Assembly: GCA_902475475.1 (NCBI GenBank)
Contig: CABRZY010000007.1
Coordinates: 1-21,458, forward strand
Direction: 5' to 3'
DNA from: an uncultured Collinsella sp.
Lineage (GTDB): Bacteria; Actinomycetota; Coriobacteriia; Coriobacteriales; Coriobacteriaceae
DNA length: 21,458 nucleotides
Part shown: positions 6,156-14,247 of the stretch, in pieces
Numbering within the stretch: position 1 is the first letter of the stretch
Layout: each line of letters begins with the position of its first letter
Position numbers and translations under genes: made by a program
The notes under the pieces: generated by a model
Seen by the model: only the letters and a program-made list of their open reading frames with translations
Database searches by the model: none
Told to the model about the DNA's origin: nothing

Positions 6156-7619
6156 ATGTCAGATACGAAGGCGAAGAAGACAAACAGACGTTTTAAGTTC
6201 AAATTACCGCATGTCTATACGATCATGTTCTTGCTGATCGTTGTCTTTGCGGTCCTGACTTGGATCGTTCCCTCTGGTCAGTATCAGCGCAAGACGATTT
6301 CGACAGCGGCGGGCGAGCGTGAAGTCGCCGTTGCTGGAACCTATGAACAGGTCGATAAGAACTACACCGATTCCGAGACCGGCGAGACCATCAATCTGGG
6401 CCAGGATATCTTCGCGGTTCTGCAAGCGCCCACCAAGGGTATCCAAGAGGCTGCCGACGTCGTTGCGTTCGTCTTATTGATTGGCGGATCGTTCGCAATC
6501 ATCACCAAGACCAACGCTTTGAATGCCGGCATGAGCCGTGTGATTAAAAAGCTTAAGAACAAGGACATCCTCATCATCCCCATCACGATGACATTGCTGT
6601 CCATTTGCGGCACTACGTTTGGTATGTCTGAGGAAGCCCTGCCGTTCTATGCCATCTTCATTCCCATCATGATGGGTATCGGTTATGACTCGATGACGGC
6701 ATTTATCATCTGCTTCCTTGGTCCTAACCTGGGATATTGTGCTTCGACCATCGACCCGTTTAATGTTTTGATCGCCCAAGGCATCATTGGCATCGAGGGT
6801 AATCCGCAACTGTGGCTGCGCGCCGTTTCTTGGGTCATCTTCACTGCCGTCGGTATCGCATGGGCCATGCGCTACGCCATGCGCGTCAAGAAAAACCCCG
6901 AGTCGTCCATTGTGTACGAGGACGATAAGCTCAAGCGTATTGAGTTTTCCGTGACCGATGCCTCCATCGAGGAAGAGTTCACTATCCGTCAGAAGCTCGT
7001 GCTTATCGATTTTGCTTGCGGTATGGGCATTATCGTCTGGGGCCTTGTTACCCAGGGCTGGTACATGAATGAGATTTCCGCCGTGTTCCTTGGCATGGGC
7101 TTGCTTGCCGGTATCCTGGGCGGTCTTGACCAGCAGACGATCGCAGAGGAGTTCGTTAAGGGTCTCGCCGACTTTGCGTACGCTGCCATCGTTATCGGTA
7201 TCGCTCGCGGTATTCTGGTCATCGCCGAGGGCGGCATGATCATCGACACCATCCTCCAGGCGCTCGCTACCGCGCTCGCCGGTGCACCCGCCGCCGTCTA
7301 CACCACGTTTATGTATATCGTCCTTGGCCTGCTCTCTTTGCTGGTTCCCTCGAGTTCTGGCCTGGCGGCGCTCACCATGCCCGTTATGGGCCCCCTGACC
7401 GAGCTCATGGGCCTCAATCCCGAGGCGGCCGTCACCGCGCTCCAGTTTGCCAACCAGACCATCAACACCATCAGCCCCGTAGCGGGCATGACGGTCGCCG
7501 GTCTTGCCGTGGCTAGGATTTCGTTTGGCCAATGGTGGAAGACCATTTGGAAGTTCTTCATTTTCATGGTCGTCTTTGGCGTGATTGTAACGGCAATCTC
7601 TGGCATGCTTCCGGTGTAG
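6156..7619 (+). CDS. YfcC/DcuC-superfamily membrane transporter
   Basis: This 487-residue polytopic membrane protein belongs to the YfcC family (C4-dicarboxylate/basic amino acid carrier superfamily). The first helix leads into the family signature TWIVPSGQY (near residue 40); further helices are around AADVVAFVLLIGGSFAII, LIIPITMTLLSICGTTFGMSEEALP, and the C-terminal re-entrant-like LVPSSSGLAALTMPVMGPL. About ten or more helices are apparent. The start at 6156 is preferred because TTGGAGGT precedes it; the longer frame from 6048 would translate the promoter and operator. YfcC proteins are generally associated with amino-acid-like or carboxylate substrates, so here it plausibly imports the cluster's substrate, in the place of FrlA in E. 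coli. It is the first gene of the operon; the amidohydrolase follows after nine bases. Confidence 0.88.
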   Translation: MSDTKAKKTNRRFKFKLPHVYTIMFLLIVVFAVLTWIVPSGQYQRKTISTAAGEREVAVAGTYEQVDKNYTDSETGETINLGQDIFAVLQAPTKGIQEAADVVAFVLLIGGSFAIITKTNALNAGMSRVIKKLKNKDILIIPITMTLLSICGTTFGMSEEALPFYAIFIPIMMGIGYDSMTAFIICFLGPNLGYCASTIDPFNVLIAQGIIGIEGNPQLWLRAVSWVIFTAVGIAWAMRYAMRVKKNPESSIVYEDDKLKRIEFSVTDASIEEEFTIRQKLVLIDFACGMGIIVWGLVTQGWYMNEISAVFLGMGLLAGILGGLDQQTIAEEFVKGLADFAYAAIVIGIARGILVIAEGGMIIDTILQALATALAGAPAAVYTTFMYIVLGLLSLLVPSSSGLAALTMPVMGPLTELMGLNPEAAVTALQFANQTINTISPVAGMTVAGLAVARISFGQWWKTIWKFFIFMVVFGVIVTAISGMLPV

Positions 7620-7628
7620 GTGGTTGTG

Positions 7629-9212
7629 ATGTCTGATCGTTTGACGGTCCTGACGTCTAAGAGCGTCTTTACCGGTACGGGGGACCTGCCGTTTGAAGGT
7701 TTCGTAGCGGTCCGTGGCAATCGAATTGAGGCTGTCGGCACCAAGTGTGAGGTAGCTTCGTATTTGACCCAGGCGGACGAGGTAGTTGACCTGGGCGACC
7801 GCACTGTCATGCCTGGCCTGATCGATGTGCATACCTTCTATACAGGTTGGGCGCTGCGGACGTTGGGTTCTGATCTGTTCGGCATCGCTGATGCCAAAGA
7901 GGCTGTGTCGCTCTTGCGTGCGTGGAAAGAAGATCATCCGGATTGCGCGGCGGTTTTTGGCCACAACCTACCCGAAACGTTGGCATCGGATGCCGAGAAC
8001 GCAAATACGGCAGCTGTGTTTGACGATTGTTTTGGCGATATCCCTGTCGTCTGCTTTACACCGGGAGCGGAGACCTGCGTTCTCAATGCTGCCGCCAGTG
8101 CGCGATACGGCTTTACGCCCCAGGCGTGCTATGCCGAGAAGATCTGGCGCATGATGAGCGATTTCCTCGCGCTGCCCGAGGTGCGTGCTGGGTATTCGGA
8201 CTACATGAGCATGCTTAACGAGCGCGGCGTTACCGCCATCAAGGAAATGGCGTTTGATGACTACTACGGCTTTGCCGACGAAATGGCTCGCCGTGAGGAA
8301 TCTGGTGAGCTGACGGTTCGCGTCTCTATGATGTCGCAGCCGGTGGGCGCCGGTGCAAATCTGGCATATGCCCGCGAGGCGCGAGAGCGCTTCCGGGGAC
8401 CGTTCGTTCGTTTTTCTGGCTTCAACCGTATGACCGATCGCGGCGTATGGGTGGGGCTTGCCGAGATGATAGACCCCTATGAGGACTCGGCCGATGCGGG
8501 CGCTGCCGGCAAGACGGTCGTCGAGGAGCCAGAGTGGGATCTGATTGAGAACGAGCTGCGTGCAATTGATGCTGACGGCTTCCGATATTCCCTGCATTGC
8601 CAGGGCGATGGCGCCGTTCGTCGCACCGTGGCGCTCTATGCCTCGCTGCCTCGAGACGAGCATGGACGGATGCTTCGCCGCCATGCGATTACCGATCTCG
8701 AGAACTCTGACCCGACCGATCTTGTCGAGTTTGGCAAGTTAGGTGGAATTTGCGAGGTCTATCCGCAGATTCTAACGCTGGACCGGCGCGAGGATTGCCT
8801 GTCGATGATGCGTCGACAAATTGGTGAGACGCGACTTTTGCACAGCTGGAATCGCCGCGGCATGGAAGATTCCGGATGCACAGTGTGCTGCGGCACGGAT
8901 CTGCCGCTGCTGATTCCGAGCCTGGGCGAGTCAATCTACAGCGCGTGCGGCGGATTCTTCGCCGACGGACTGCCCGTGAATGAGGTCAACACGCTGACGC
9001 TTGTCGAGCTCTTGCGCGCTTGGACTGCCGGGGGCGCGTACGATCTGATGCGCGAAGACGAGCTGGGTACGCTTGAGGTTGGCAAGCTTGCCGATATCTG
9101 CGTGCTCGATCGGGATGTGTTTGACCTCGATTATCGCGACGCACGCGATCTTGCGGTTGATATGACGATGTCGGATGGACAAATCGTGTTCGATCGAAAT
9201 AAGGAGGCATAA
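7629..9212 (+). CDS. Amidohydrolase-3 (YtcJ-like) with altered HxH metal motif
   Basis: This 527-residue protein belongs to the amidohydrolase superfamily, amidohydrolase-3/YtcJ type. It has the N-terminal beta segment, VMPGLIDVHTF (60-70) where the family normally has a DxHxH motif, YSLHCQGDGAVRRT in the place of the usual His-ligand strand, RRHAITDLE, and CCGTDLPLLIPS, where the conserved aspartate sits. A C-terminal GTLEVGKLADICVLD returns to the composite domain. His68 is present but the second His of HxH is Phe70, so a standard binuclear centre is unlikely; a mononuclear centre like some YtcJ relatives is possible. The ATG at 7629 is chosen over upstream GTG codons because AGGTGG is six bases before it. 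It may hydrolyse an amide or acyl group from the imported substrate; that is inference. One base separates it from the next gene. Confidence 0.85.
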   Translation: MSDRLTVLTSKSVFTGTGDLPFEGFVAVRGNRIEAVGTKCEVASYLTQADEVVDLGDRTVMPGLIDVHTFYTGWALRTLGSDLFGIADAKEAVSLLRAWKEDHPDCAAVFGHNLPETLASDAENANTAAVFDDCFGDIPVVCFTPGAETCVLNAAASARYGFTPQACYAEKIWRMMSDFLALPEVRAGYSDYMSMLNERGVTAIKEMAFDDYYGFADEMARREESGELTVRVSMMSQPVGAGANLAYAREARERFRGPFVRFSGFNRMTDRGVWVGLAEMIDPYEDSADAGAAGKTVVEEPEWDLIENELRAIDADGFRYSLHCQGDGAVRRTVALYASLPRDEHGRMLRRHAITDLENSDPTDLVEFGKLGGICEVYPQILTLDRREDCLSMMRRQIGETRLLHSWNRRGMEDSGCTVCCGTDLPLLIPSLGESIYSACGGFFADGLPVNEVNTLTLVELLRAWTAGGAYDLMREDELGTLEVGKLADICVLDRDVFDLDYRDARDLAVDMTMSDGQIVFDRNKEA

Positions 9213-9213
9213 G

Positions 9214-10065
9214 ATGTCTGAATCCAAACCGACGCTGCACCGCGAACAGATTGCGGGCATGAATATCCACTACATCATGTGGTCGCTCGATTACTTCCTT
9301 GATGTGCAGCAGCGCTTGGGCTTTGAGTCCATTGAGCTGTGGTGCGCAGAGCCGCATGTGACGCTCGACCACACGGGCTACTTTGAGGCTGAGGTCCTGG
9401 CGAAAAAGGCTGCAGACCGTGGGCTTAGGTATCGTACTCTGTGCCCCGAGAATGTTGTCTATCCTTGGCAGTATTGCGCACGCAAACCGCTGCATGAGCA
9501 GCGCAGCCTGGCGTACTTTAAGCACGGCATTGAGCTTGCTGAGGTGCTTGGGTGCGACCGCATGTCCATCAACTCGGGCTGGGGCGACTGGGACGAGGAC
9601 CGCGAGGAAGCCTGGAAGCGCAGCCGCGAGCACTTGTCCATTCTGGCGGAGTATGCCGGCGAGCACGGTCTGGTGCTCACGATGGAAAGCCTGCGTCCCG
9701 AGGAGAGCAACCTTGTGACGACGGTTTCCGATGCGAAGCGCATGATTGACGAGGTCGCGAGCCCGTACTTACAGCCCATGGTTGATACAACCGCGATGGG
9801 CGTTGCAGGCGAGACGCTCGAGGACTGGTTTGCCGCCTTTGGTGATGGGGCAATTCACGAGATGCACTTTATCGACGGTGACCCGTATGGCCATCTGGTG
9901 TGGGGCGATGGCAAGCACGATATGGACGCCTTCGTCGCCACGCTCAACGCCCATGGTTTCGACGGCATGCTGGGCCAGGAAATCACGGACGGTCGTTACT
10001 ACGATGACCCGGCGGCGGCAGATGCCAAGAACATGGCCGCATTCGAGAAATATCTGATTGACTAA
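9214..10065 (+). CDS. FrlC-like TIM-barrel sugar-amine epimerase
   Basis: This 283-residue protein is a xylose-isomerase-like TIM barrel closely resembling FrlC, the fructoselysine 3-epimerase of E. coli. Matching segments include GFESIELWCAEPHV, CPENVVYPW, LTMESLRPEESNLVTTVSDA, QPMVDTTAM, MHFIDGD and the C-terminal GQEITD. The four metal ligands of this epimerase family can be placed at Glu158, Asp191, His218 and Glu256. The ATG at 9214 has AAGGAGG six bases upstream, itself inside the end of the amidohydrolase gene, so translation is likely coupled. In the pathway it would interconvert C3 epimers of a ketosyl-amine so that the kinase and deglycase can act. An alternative is a generic sugar-phosphate isomerase, but the neighbourhood favours the FrlC role. 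Confidence 0.85.
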   Translation: MSESKPTLHREQIAGMNIHYIMWSLDYFLDVQQRLGFESIELWCAEPHVTLDHTGYFEAEVLAKKAADRGLRYRTLCPENVVYPWQYCARKPLHEQRSLAYFKHGIELAEVLGCDRMSINSGWGDWDEDREEAWKRSREHLSILAEYAGEHGLVLTMESLRPEESNLVTTVSDAKRMIDEVASPYLQPMVDTTAMGVAGETLEDWFAAFGDGAIHEMHFIDGDPYGHLVWGDGKHDMDAFVATLNAHGFDGMLGQEITDGRYYDDPAAADAKNMAAFEKYLID

Positions 10066-10126
10066 AACAACTATCGGCCACGCAGCCAACGTCATTGATT
10101 GCGGCCAAACAAGAAAGGAACTGGAT

Positions 10127-11095
10127 ATGAACGCACACGATCTGATCAAAGAGGCAATTGCCGAGAAGGGCAAGTTCGACAGCGTCTACTGGATTGCTTG
10201 CGGTGGCTCCATGATCGATTTAATCCCGGCCCATGAGCTTCTGCAGCGCGAGGCAACCACCTTCACTTCGTATATCTATACGGCTCGCGAGTTCGATATC
10301 ATGCGTCCGCGTCGTCTGGGCGAGAAGTCCCTGGTCATCGCTTGTAGCCACAGTGGCAACACCCCTGAGGTCGTCGAGGGCTGCGAGATTGCCCTTGCTG
10401 CCGGCGCTACGGTGATCGCCCAGACCGACAACGCTGGATCTAAGATCGACACCGGTAAATGGACCACGTGGGTCTACCCGTGGGGTGAGGGCGTGCCGCA
10501 GGCCGAGGTCCCCGCTGGCATTTCGCTGTCGCTTGCGGCAGAGCTGCTCGATCAGCAGGAGGGTTACGCCGATCTTGCCGATATGTATGCCGGTATCGCC
10601 GAGATGGATAAGATTCTTCCCCCGGCACGCGAGAAGGTAAATGCCGAGCTGGGCGATCGCTTTGCCAAGCTTTGCCAGGAGCACGAGTTCTTCTATATTC
10701 TGGGCAGCGGTCCCAACTTTAGCCAGACCTACGGTTTCGCTATCTGCTCTCTTATGGAGATGCAGTGGCAGCACTGCAGCTACATCCACTCTGCCGAGTA
10801 CTTCCATGGCCCCTTCGAGGCTACTCAGGATGGCGTTTTTTACTTCCTGCAGATGGGCTCCAGCGAGTGCCGTGCTATGGACGAGCGCGCCCTGGCGTTC
10901 CTTAAGACGCATACCGATACGCTGATGGTGCTCGATGCCAAGGAGTACGGTATGGAAGCCGTGCCGGCGAGCGTCCGTGCCTATCTGGACCCGGTGCTGT
11001 TCTACGCCATGAACTGCGAGCTGCGTGCTGCACGCGGCAAGGTGTTTGATCACGACCCCGATTTCCGTCGCTATATGGGTGTTGTCGAGTACTAG
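10127..11095 (+). CDS. FrlB/FraB-like SIS-domain deglycase
   Basis: This 322-residue protein has two SIS (sugar isomerase) domains, about 18-150 and 185-310, and resembles FrlB (fructoselysine-6-phosphate deglycase) and FraB. The C-terminus DHDPDFRRYMGVVEY closely matches the FrlB ending. The first SIS domain shows WIACGGSMID and VIACSHSGNTPEV. Both catalytic residues known from FraB and GlmS are in place with the conserved 16-residue spacing: Glu211 in SLMEMQW and His227 in YFHGPFEA. The start at 10127 follows AAAGGAA; an upstream ATG at 10058 overlaps the epimerase and is less likely. It should cleave a 6-phosphorylated ketosyl-amine to a hexose 6-phosphate plus free amine or amino acid. 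The amine partner cannot be read from sequence. Confidence 0.87.
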   Translation: MNAHDLIKEAIAEKGKFDSVYWIACGGSMIDLIPAHELLQREATTFTSYIYTAREFDIMRPRRLGEKSLVIACSHSGNTPEVVEGCEIALAAGATVIAQTDNAGSKIDTGKWTTWVYPWGEGVPQAEVPAGISLSLAAELLDQQEGYADLADMYAGIAEMDKILPPAREKVNAELGDRFAKLCQEHEFFYILGSGPNFSQTYGFAICSLMEMQWQHCSYIHSAEYFHGPFEATQDGVFYFLQMGSSECRAMDERALAFLKTHTDTLMVLDAKEYGMEAVPASVRAYLDPVLFYAMNCELRAARGKVFDHDPDFRRYMGVVEY

Positions 11096-11109
11096 AAGGG
11101 ACAAAGGCC

Positions 11110-11973
11110 ATGGCATTTAACGTTAACGCGCTCGGATTTGGCGACAACGTCGTCGATCGCTACGAGCATATCCACACCATGTATCCCGGCGGCAATGCGG
11201 TGAACTTCGCCGTTTATGCCAAGAAATGCGGTGCCGCACGCTCCGCATACATGGGCATTTTTGGCAATGATGCCGCTGCCGAGCATGTCATTGCAAGCCT
11301 CGAGGATGAGGGTATCGAGCTTGACAAGTGCGAGCAGATGATTGGCGAGAACGGAGCGGCTCGCGTGACCGTCGTCGACGGTGACCGTGTCTTCCTCGGC
11401 TCCAACGAGGGCGGTATCCGTGGCGATGCGCGCTATGTCCTCAATCGCTTTGACCTTGCGTACATGAAGCAGTTCGATGTGGTTCATTCGGGCAACTATT
11501 GCTTTACCGAGCGCGAGCTTCCCAAGTTGAAGGCTGCGGGCGTCACGGTCTCTTTTGACTTTTCGGACGACTCCACCGACGAGTACTACGAGCAGATTGC
11601 GCCCTACGTCGATTTTGCTTTCTTTAGTGCGGCGGATGCTGCGAGTGAGGACGAGATTCGCGAGCGTCTGGCATGGGTGAAGGGCCTGGGTCCGCGTTTT
11701 GTGTCGGCTACGGCGGGCGCCGAGGGCTGCATTGCTTACGACGGCGAGCGTTATTACCGCCAGCTGGCTAAACCGGTAACGGACATGAAGGACACCATGG
11801 GGGCGGGCGACTCGTTCCTCACCTCGTTTTTGATGTGCTATCTCGATTCCGCCAAGCGCGGTGAGGATGGCGCCGAGGCCATCGAGCGCGCGCTCGACTT
11901 TGCTGCCGGGTTTGCCTCGACCGTGTGCGGCATGGAAGGTTCTTGGGGCCACGGAGCGCCGATCGCCGAATAG
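11110..11973 (+). CDS. FrlD-like PfkB-family sugar-amine kinase
   Basis: This 287-residue ribokinase/PfkB protein resembles FrlD, the fructoselysine 6-kinase. The N-terminal sugar-binding motif YPGGNAVNFAVYAKKCG (25-41) is nearly the FrlD pattern, and the C-terminal KDTMGAGDSF holds the catalytic base Asp234 and anion hole. FDFSDDSTDEYY and the ATP-side ATAGAEGCIAYDGE segments also match the family. It follows the deglycase by 14 bases, completing an epimerase-deglycase-kinase set as in frlB-C-D. It would phosphorylate the ketosyl-amine at C6 before cleavage. A strong terminator at 12044 follows, so it is probably the last gene made at full level in the first part of the operon. The exact substrate is unknown. 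Confidence 0.87.
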   Translation: MAFNVNALGFGDNVVDRYEHIHTMYPGGNAVNFAVYAKKCGAARSAYMGIFGNDAAAEHVIASLEDEGIELDKCEQMIGENGAARVTVVDGDRVFLGSNEGGIRGDARYVLNRFDLAYMKQFDVVHSGNYCFTERELPKLKAAGVTVSFDFSDDSTDEYYEQIAPYVDFAFFSAADAASEDEIRERLAWVKGLGPRFVSATAGAEGCIAYDGERYYRQLAKPVTDMKDTMGAGDSFLTSFLMCYLDSAKRGEDGAEAIERALDFAAGFASTVCGMEGSWGHGAPIAE

Positions 11974-12043
11974 CTTAAGAAAGCGTACGGCGGTCTGGCT
12001 ATGAGGCCTTGGACAGCCGATGCAAAACAATAAGCGAAACGCG

Positions 12044-12077
12044 AAAAGGGGGCTCGCCATGTGGCGGGTCCCCTTTT
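12044..12077 (+). terminator. Strong terminator between the two PfkB kinases
   Basis: A 15-pair stem running from AAAAGGGG (12044-12051) to CCCCTTTT (12070-12077), with inner pairs GCTCGCC/GGCGGGT (two G-T wobbles) and an ATGT loop. It lies 17 bases before the second kinase start, leaving no room for a downstream promoter, so the distal genes must be reached by read-through. It probably lowers distal expression and could be regulated. Confidence 0.88.
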
Positions 12078-12094
12078 GAACATTGGAGAAGACC

Positions 12095-12895
12095 ATGGGT
12101 ATTAAAGCGTGTGCGGCTGGTTTTTGCTGCGCGGACGTCTATCAAAACATCGGCGTGTTCTATCCGACTGGTAATGGCATTGACTGGGGTATCCATCTTG
12201 CACGAATGGGCGTTTCGGTATCCGCCGTGTCGGTTGTCGGCAAGGACGAGTACGGAGACAAGATGAGAGAGGCGCTGGCCGCTGAGGGGTTCGATATCTC
12301 ACATCTGCGGGTGGAAGATGGCGACACCTCGGTGATGCTCATGGCATTGAAAGACGGCGTCGATCGTGTGCATCTCGAGGCAATCGATGGCGTAATGGAG
12401 ACATATCGACCGAATGAAGACGACCGGGCGTTTATCCTAGAGCATGACATCATTCATACCGACCTGTTTGGCAATTGTTTGGACCTCCTGCCCGAATGGC
12501 ATGATGCGGGCAAGACGGTGGTAATGGACTTCTCGGTGTTCAGCCAGGATCCCGAATATGCCTGTGAGACTCATTTTCCTTACGTAGACTACGCGTTCAT
12601 GTCGTTTGAGGAGGACACTCCGGAGCTACGAGACTGGGTGCGCCACGTGCAGGAATTGGGACCACGCGTTGCGGTCGCCACGCTTGGCGAGAAGGGAAGC
12701 ATTGCCTATGACGGTGAGCGCTTCTATGAGTGCGGGATCGTACCGGCGGAGAAGGTCGTTAACACCGTGGGTGCCGGCGACTCGTATATTGCCGGGTTTA
12801 CCAAGGGCGTGATCGATGACCTTGATATTCCGGCGTGTATGAAGGCGGGCGCTGAGCTGTCGTCCCGAGTGATTGGTTCGTTTGAGCCGTATTAG
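12095..12895 (+). CDS. Second, divergent FrlD-like PfkB kinase
   Basis: This 266-residue PfkB kinase follows the first kinase across a terminator. The catalytic NTVGAGDSY motif (Asp229) and ATLGEKGSIAYDGERF are intact. The N-terminal sugar-binding motif, GGNAVN in the first kinase, here reads YPTGNGIDWGIHLARMG (24-40): a Gly becomes Thr and the Asn of the VN pair becomes Asp, which should alter the sugar pocket. VSVVGKDEYGDKM and LAAEGFDISHLRV are close to typical FrlD sequence. The start has TTGGAG six bases upstream. The two kinases are clearly paralogous but not recent duplicates. It probably phosphorylates a related but different substrate, perhaps an epimer or another conjugate; this is inference. 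Confidence 0.83.
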   Translation: MGIKACAAGFCCADVYQNIGVFYPTGNGIDWGIHLARMGVSVSAVSVVGKDEYGDKMREALAAEGFDISHLRVEDGDTSVMLMALKDGVDRVHLEAIDGVMETYRPNEDDRAFILEHDIIHTDLFGNCLDLLPEWHDAGKTVVMDFSVFSQDPEYACETHFPYVDYAFMSFEEDTPELRDWVRHVQELGPRVAVATLGEKGSIAYDGERFYECGIVPAEKVVNTVGAGDSYIAGFTKGVIDDLDIPACMKAGAELSSRVIGSFEPY

Positions 12896-12922
12896 GGTCA
12901 AATGCCTGGAAAGGAGTACGAA

Positions 12923-13783
12923 ATGGTTATCGACATGTTGGTTCAGCCCATGCTCTACGGCGAGATTTGTACGCCGGGTGATGAGCCTGATGGATTCGGT
13001 TTTTGGTCACGAGAATTTGGTATGGGGCATATGGGCCCCATGGATTGGGATGAGCTTCAAGTCGAGATGGACGTCTGCGATGTGCAGAAGAGTGTGCTCA
13101 TGCCGCTCGATGTAACCACGGCATGCGGAGGGCACTTTGGCACCAATGACCAGATTGCCATGCTGGTTGCCGCGCATCCCGATCGTCTGTGGGGATTTGC
13201 GAGCGTAGATCCGCAGGTGAGCGGTGCCGCAGACGAATTGGAGCGCGCCTTTACCGAGTTGGGGGCAAAGGGGCTTTGCCTGCATCCGGCAAAGCAGGGT
13301 TTTGCCCCCGATGATGCTGTGGCCGAGCCGCTTTACGAGCTGTGCGAGCGCTATAACAAGCCGGTGGTTTTCCATGCCGGTATGTCTTGGGAGCCTGGCG
13401 CAGAGCTCTCACGCAGTAACCCGCTTGCATTTGAGCACACAATCGCAACGCATCCAAATGTGCGCTTTAGTTTGACCCACTTTGGTTGGCCCTGGGTACG
13501 CGAGACCGTGGCGATGCTGCTCAAGTATCCCAACTGCTACACGGATACCTCTATCACGTACATCGATTCGCCCGAGGAGATGATGCAGCGTCTTTTCACG
13601 GTCGACATGGGGCCACTGTGGTATGAGCGCGCGCTATCGCATCAAGTGATGTTCGCCAGCAATACGCCGCGCTTCCGTGCGTTCAAACTCAAGCGGGCGC
13701 TCGATACCGTGTCCATGCGCGATGATGCGCGAGAAAGGCTCTACTGGGGTAATGCCCTGCGTTTTCTTGAAGGGGATGAGTGA
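12923..13783 (+). CDS. Amidohydrolase-2-like TIM-barrel protein with degenerate metal site
   Basis: This 286-residue protein resembles the amidohydrolase-2 family (ACMSD and gamma-resorcylate decarboxylase relatives). Recognisable pieces are WGFASVDPQ, GAKGLCLHPAKQGF, PVVFHAGM (His151), RFSLTHFGWPW (His186) and YWGNALRFL at the end, which matches the family's closing helix. Two standard metal ligands are missing: the N-terminal HxH is replaced by IDMLVQ (3-8), and the conserved Asp near the C-terminus is Asn247 in FASNTPR. The start at 12923 has AAGGAG six bases upstream, preferred over an ATG at 12902. The protein could use a reduced metal site or be non-hydrolytic. It is tightly packed between the second kinase and yjbQ, so it belongs to the operon. 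Its reaction is unknown. Confidence 0.78.
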   Translation: MVIDMLVQPMLYGEICTPGDEPDGFGFWSREFGMGHMGPMDWDELQVEMDVCDVQKSVLMPLDVTTACGGHFGTNDQIAMLVAAHPDRLWGFASVDPQVSGAADELERAFTELGAKGLCLHPAKQGFAPDDAVAEPLYELCERYNKPVVFHAGMSWEPGAELSRSNPLAFEHTIATHPNVRFSLTHFGWPWVRETVAMLLKYPNCYTDTSITYIDSPEEMMQRLFTVDMGPLWYERALSHQVMFASNTPRFRAFKLKRALDTVSMRDDARERLYWGNALRFLEGDE

Positions 13784-13785
13784 AC

Positions 13786-14214
13786 ATGGTGACGCTCGAG
13801 ACATTGAGCTATCTATCGACTGCTCCGGACCAGTTCATCGATATTACCGAAGACGTGCACGCCGCCATCGAACGCAGCTCGGTGACCAATGGCTTGGCAG
13901 CGATTATTTTGTCGCATACGACCTGTGGAATCGTGGTAAACGAGGGGCTGCCCTGCGTGGAGACGGATCTTATGGAGACGCTTGATCGCATCGCCCCACT
14001 CGATGCCCCCTATGCGCATGCACACTTCCTGCCGAGCTATGGAGCCACCGGCAACAACTCCTGTGGGCATATCAAGAGCATGATTTGTGGAAACAGTTGC
14101 TTCTTTCCCGTCCAAGATGGCCACATCGTGTGCGGAGGTGCCCAGAACATCTATCTTGCGGAGTTTGACGGTCCGCAGAAGCGAAAAGTGTACGTGGAGG
14201 TGCTGGGGGAGTAA
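13786..14214 (+). CDS. YjbQ family protein (UPF0047)
   Basis: This 142-residue protein belongs to the small YjbQ/UPF0047 family, of typical length and cytoplasmic. The conserved SHTTCGIVVNE (43-53), CGHIKSMICGNSCFFPV and the closing IYLAEFDGPQKRKVYVEVLG are all present. The E. coli member has been reported to have weak thiamine-phosphate-synthase-like activity, but the physiological reaction of the family is not settled. I choose the ATG at 13786; a GTG at 13780 overlapping the preceding stop is an alternative. It is two bases from the amidohydrolase-2 gene, so it is co-translated with it. Its presence inside a sugar-amine operon suggests a metabolic role on a pathway intermediate. Confidence 0.87.
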   Translation: MVTLETLSYLSTAPDQFIDITEDVHAAIERSSVTNGLAAIILSHTTCGIVVNEGLPCVETDLMETLDRIAPLDAPYAHAHFLPSYGATGNNSCGHIKSMICGNSCFFPVQDGHIVCGGAQNIYLAEFDGPQKRKVYVEVLGE

Positions 14215-14247
14215 CGTTCCTGCAATAACCCTATGAAGGAGCACGTT

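Noticed and set aside
6474..7964. Long minus-strand open frame of 496 codons
   Set aside because: It is antisense to the transporter and the start of the amidohydrolase, both of which have clear family motifs and ribosome sites. Its translation is low-complexity, rich in His, Asp and Arg, as expected of a codon-bias shadow.
5194..11973. Naming the genes frlR, frlC, frlB and frlD outright
   Set aside because: Family resemblance and catalytic residues fit, but the amine partner and the identity of the transported substrate cannot be read from sequence, and related clusters act on other conjugates.
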